Assembly (NCBI GenBank): GCA_963775835.1 | Contig: CAVZKV010000013.1 | Span: 186,001 to 250,000 of the forward strand | DNA: 64,000 nt | Direction: 5' to 3' | Origin: AWTP1-13 sp963775835 | GTDB lineage: Bacteria; Pseudomonadota; Alphaproteobacteria; Rhizobiales; Hyphomicrobiaceae | Shown: one piece after another, positions 63,533 through 64,000 of the stretch | Layout: the number at the start of each line of letters is the position of its first letter | Numbering within the stretch: the first letter of the stretch is position 1 | Translations under genes and position numbers: made by a program | The notes under the pieces: generated by a model | What the model saw: only the letters and a program-made list of their open reading frames with translations | Told to the model about the DNA's origin: nothing | Databases searched by the model: none

Positions 63533-64000
63533 GTGCTTGCCGTGGCTGGTGAGCAAATCGAACGCCGATTTGTGGCCATCCTAATCTCGGATGTAGCCGG
63601 CTACAGCCGCCTGATCGGCATGGACGAGAAAGGCACCCTCGCCCAACTCAACGCGCATCATGCCGAGCTCATTGCGCCCAAGCTTACCGAGCACCGCGGG
63701 CGCATCATAAGAACAACCGGCGATGGCTTGTTGGTCCTGTTTGTCAGTGCCGTGGATGCGTTGCGTTGTGGCGTGGAGATCCAATGCGGGATGGTGCAAC
63801 GCAATGCCCAGATATCGCGAGATCGGCGGATCGAATTCAGGATGGGGGTCAACGTTGGCGATATCGTCGAGGACGCCAGCATCCACGGCGATGGGATCAA
63901 CGTGGCAGCCCGGCTGGAGGCGATGGCAGACGCGGGTGGCATTTGCCTGTCGAGCCGGGTGCACGAAGACGCGCAAGGCAGTCTGCTCCGGCTCGGCATC
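63533..64000 (+). CDS. Class III adenylate/guanylate cyclase, 3'-truncated by the window edge
   Basis: 156 residues are visible. The catalytic domain starts RRFVAILISDVAGYSRLIGM with the first metal Asp; the second is in RTTGDGLLVLF. RMGVNVGDIVEDASIHGDGI and NVAARLEAMADAGGICLSSR complete the core, as in the cyclases of alphaproteobacteria that carry a C-terminal TPR or periplasmic domain, here outside the window. It makes cAMP or cGMP. GTG at 63533 has GAGG five bases upstream; GTG at 63542 is an alternative. Confidence 0.9.
   Translation, partial: MLAVAGEQIERRFVAILISDVAGYSRLIGMDEKGTLAQLNAHHAELIAPKLTEHRGRIIRTTGDGLLVLFVSAVDALRCGVEIQCGMVQRNAQISRDRRIEFRMGVNVGDIVEDASIHGDGINVAARLEAMADAGGICLSSRVHEDAQGSLLRLGI

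Noticed and set aside
1..64000. CRISPR arrays, insertion sequences, phage or rRNA/tRNA genes
   Set aside because: No regularly spaced direct repeats of 24-40 bp, no transposase or integrase motifs, and no rRNA or tRNA signature were seen on reading both strands.

Overview
The window is GC-rich chromosomal DNA that looks alphaproteobacterial, most likely from the Hyphomicrobiales (Rhizobiales) or near them. The evidence is an HWE-family histidine kinase, a D(-)-tartrate dehydratase of the Bradyrhizobium type, DUF6894 and other small rhizobial proteins, consensus PHO boxes, and many Lys/His-rich secreted proteins. I found no rRNA, tRNA, CRISPR array, transposase or phage gene.

Layout. 0-8 kb: a TetR regulator (cut by the window edge) divergent from a glutathione S-transferase, a GFA-type enzyme, an orphan NarL-type sensor kinase, an SDR-like oxidoreductase and the first of two reprolysin-like metalloproteases. 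8-25 kb: accessory genes with many broken or truncated members (HWE kinase, AEC carrier, tartrate dehydratase, MFS, Bug protein, TonB receptor tail) among intact ones (divergent PRPP synthetase, YedI/DUF808, YjbR, hydrolase, two methyltransferases, cupin, an orphan cytochrome oxidase subunit I). 25-32 kb: a gene-poor stretch with very small proteins and eroded remnants. 32-38 kb: polyphosphate kinase 2, a cNMP-binding/thioredoxin-reductase-like fusion, an FMN reductase, a CYTH triphosphatase and DUF1203. 38-44 kb: a TetR-controlled RND efflux pair, then an RMD1-family protein. 44-51 kb: a putative oxidation cluster: broken MarR, MFS carrier, GST, and a TetR-cupin-P450 operon divergent from a Rieske oxygenase. 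51-57 kb: a LysR/EamA deletion scar, an EEP-family hydrolase, a glycerophosphodiesterase with a tandem repeat that breaks the frame, and a Crp/Fnr regulator behind a sigma-54-like promoter. 57-64 kb: an outer-membrane barrel, an FMN-binding glutamate-synthase-like protein, a PiT phosphate transporter, the intact second metalloprotease and the start of a class III adenylate cyclase.

Two themes connect the genes. First, phosphate: PHO-box-like 7-4-7 direct repeats lie upstream of PPK2 and the PiT transporter and at two further sites, and a triphosphatase and a glycerophosphodiesterase are also present, suggesting a dispersed Pho regulon. Second, single-base frameshifts interrupt at least eight conserved genes. 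Repairing one base per site restores family-like protein, so either the assembly carries indel errors or the genome is being eroded. This should be settled before any gene is called dead.
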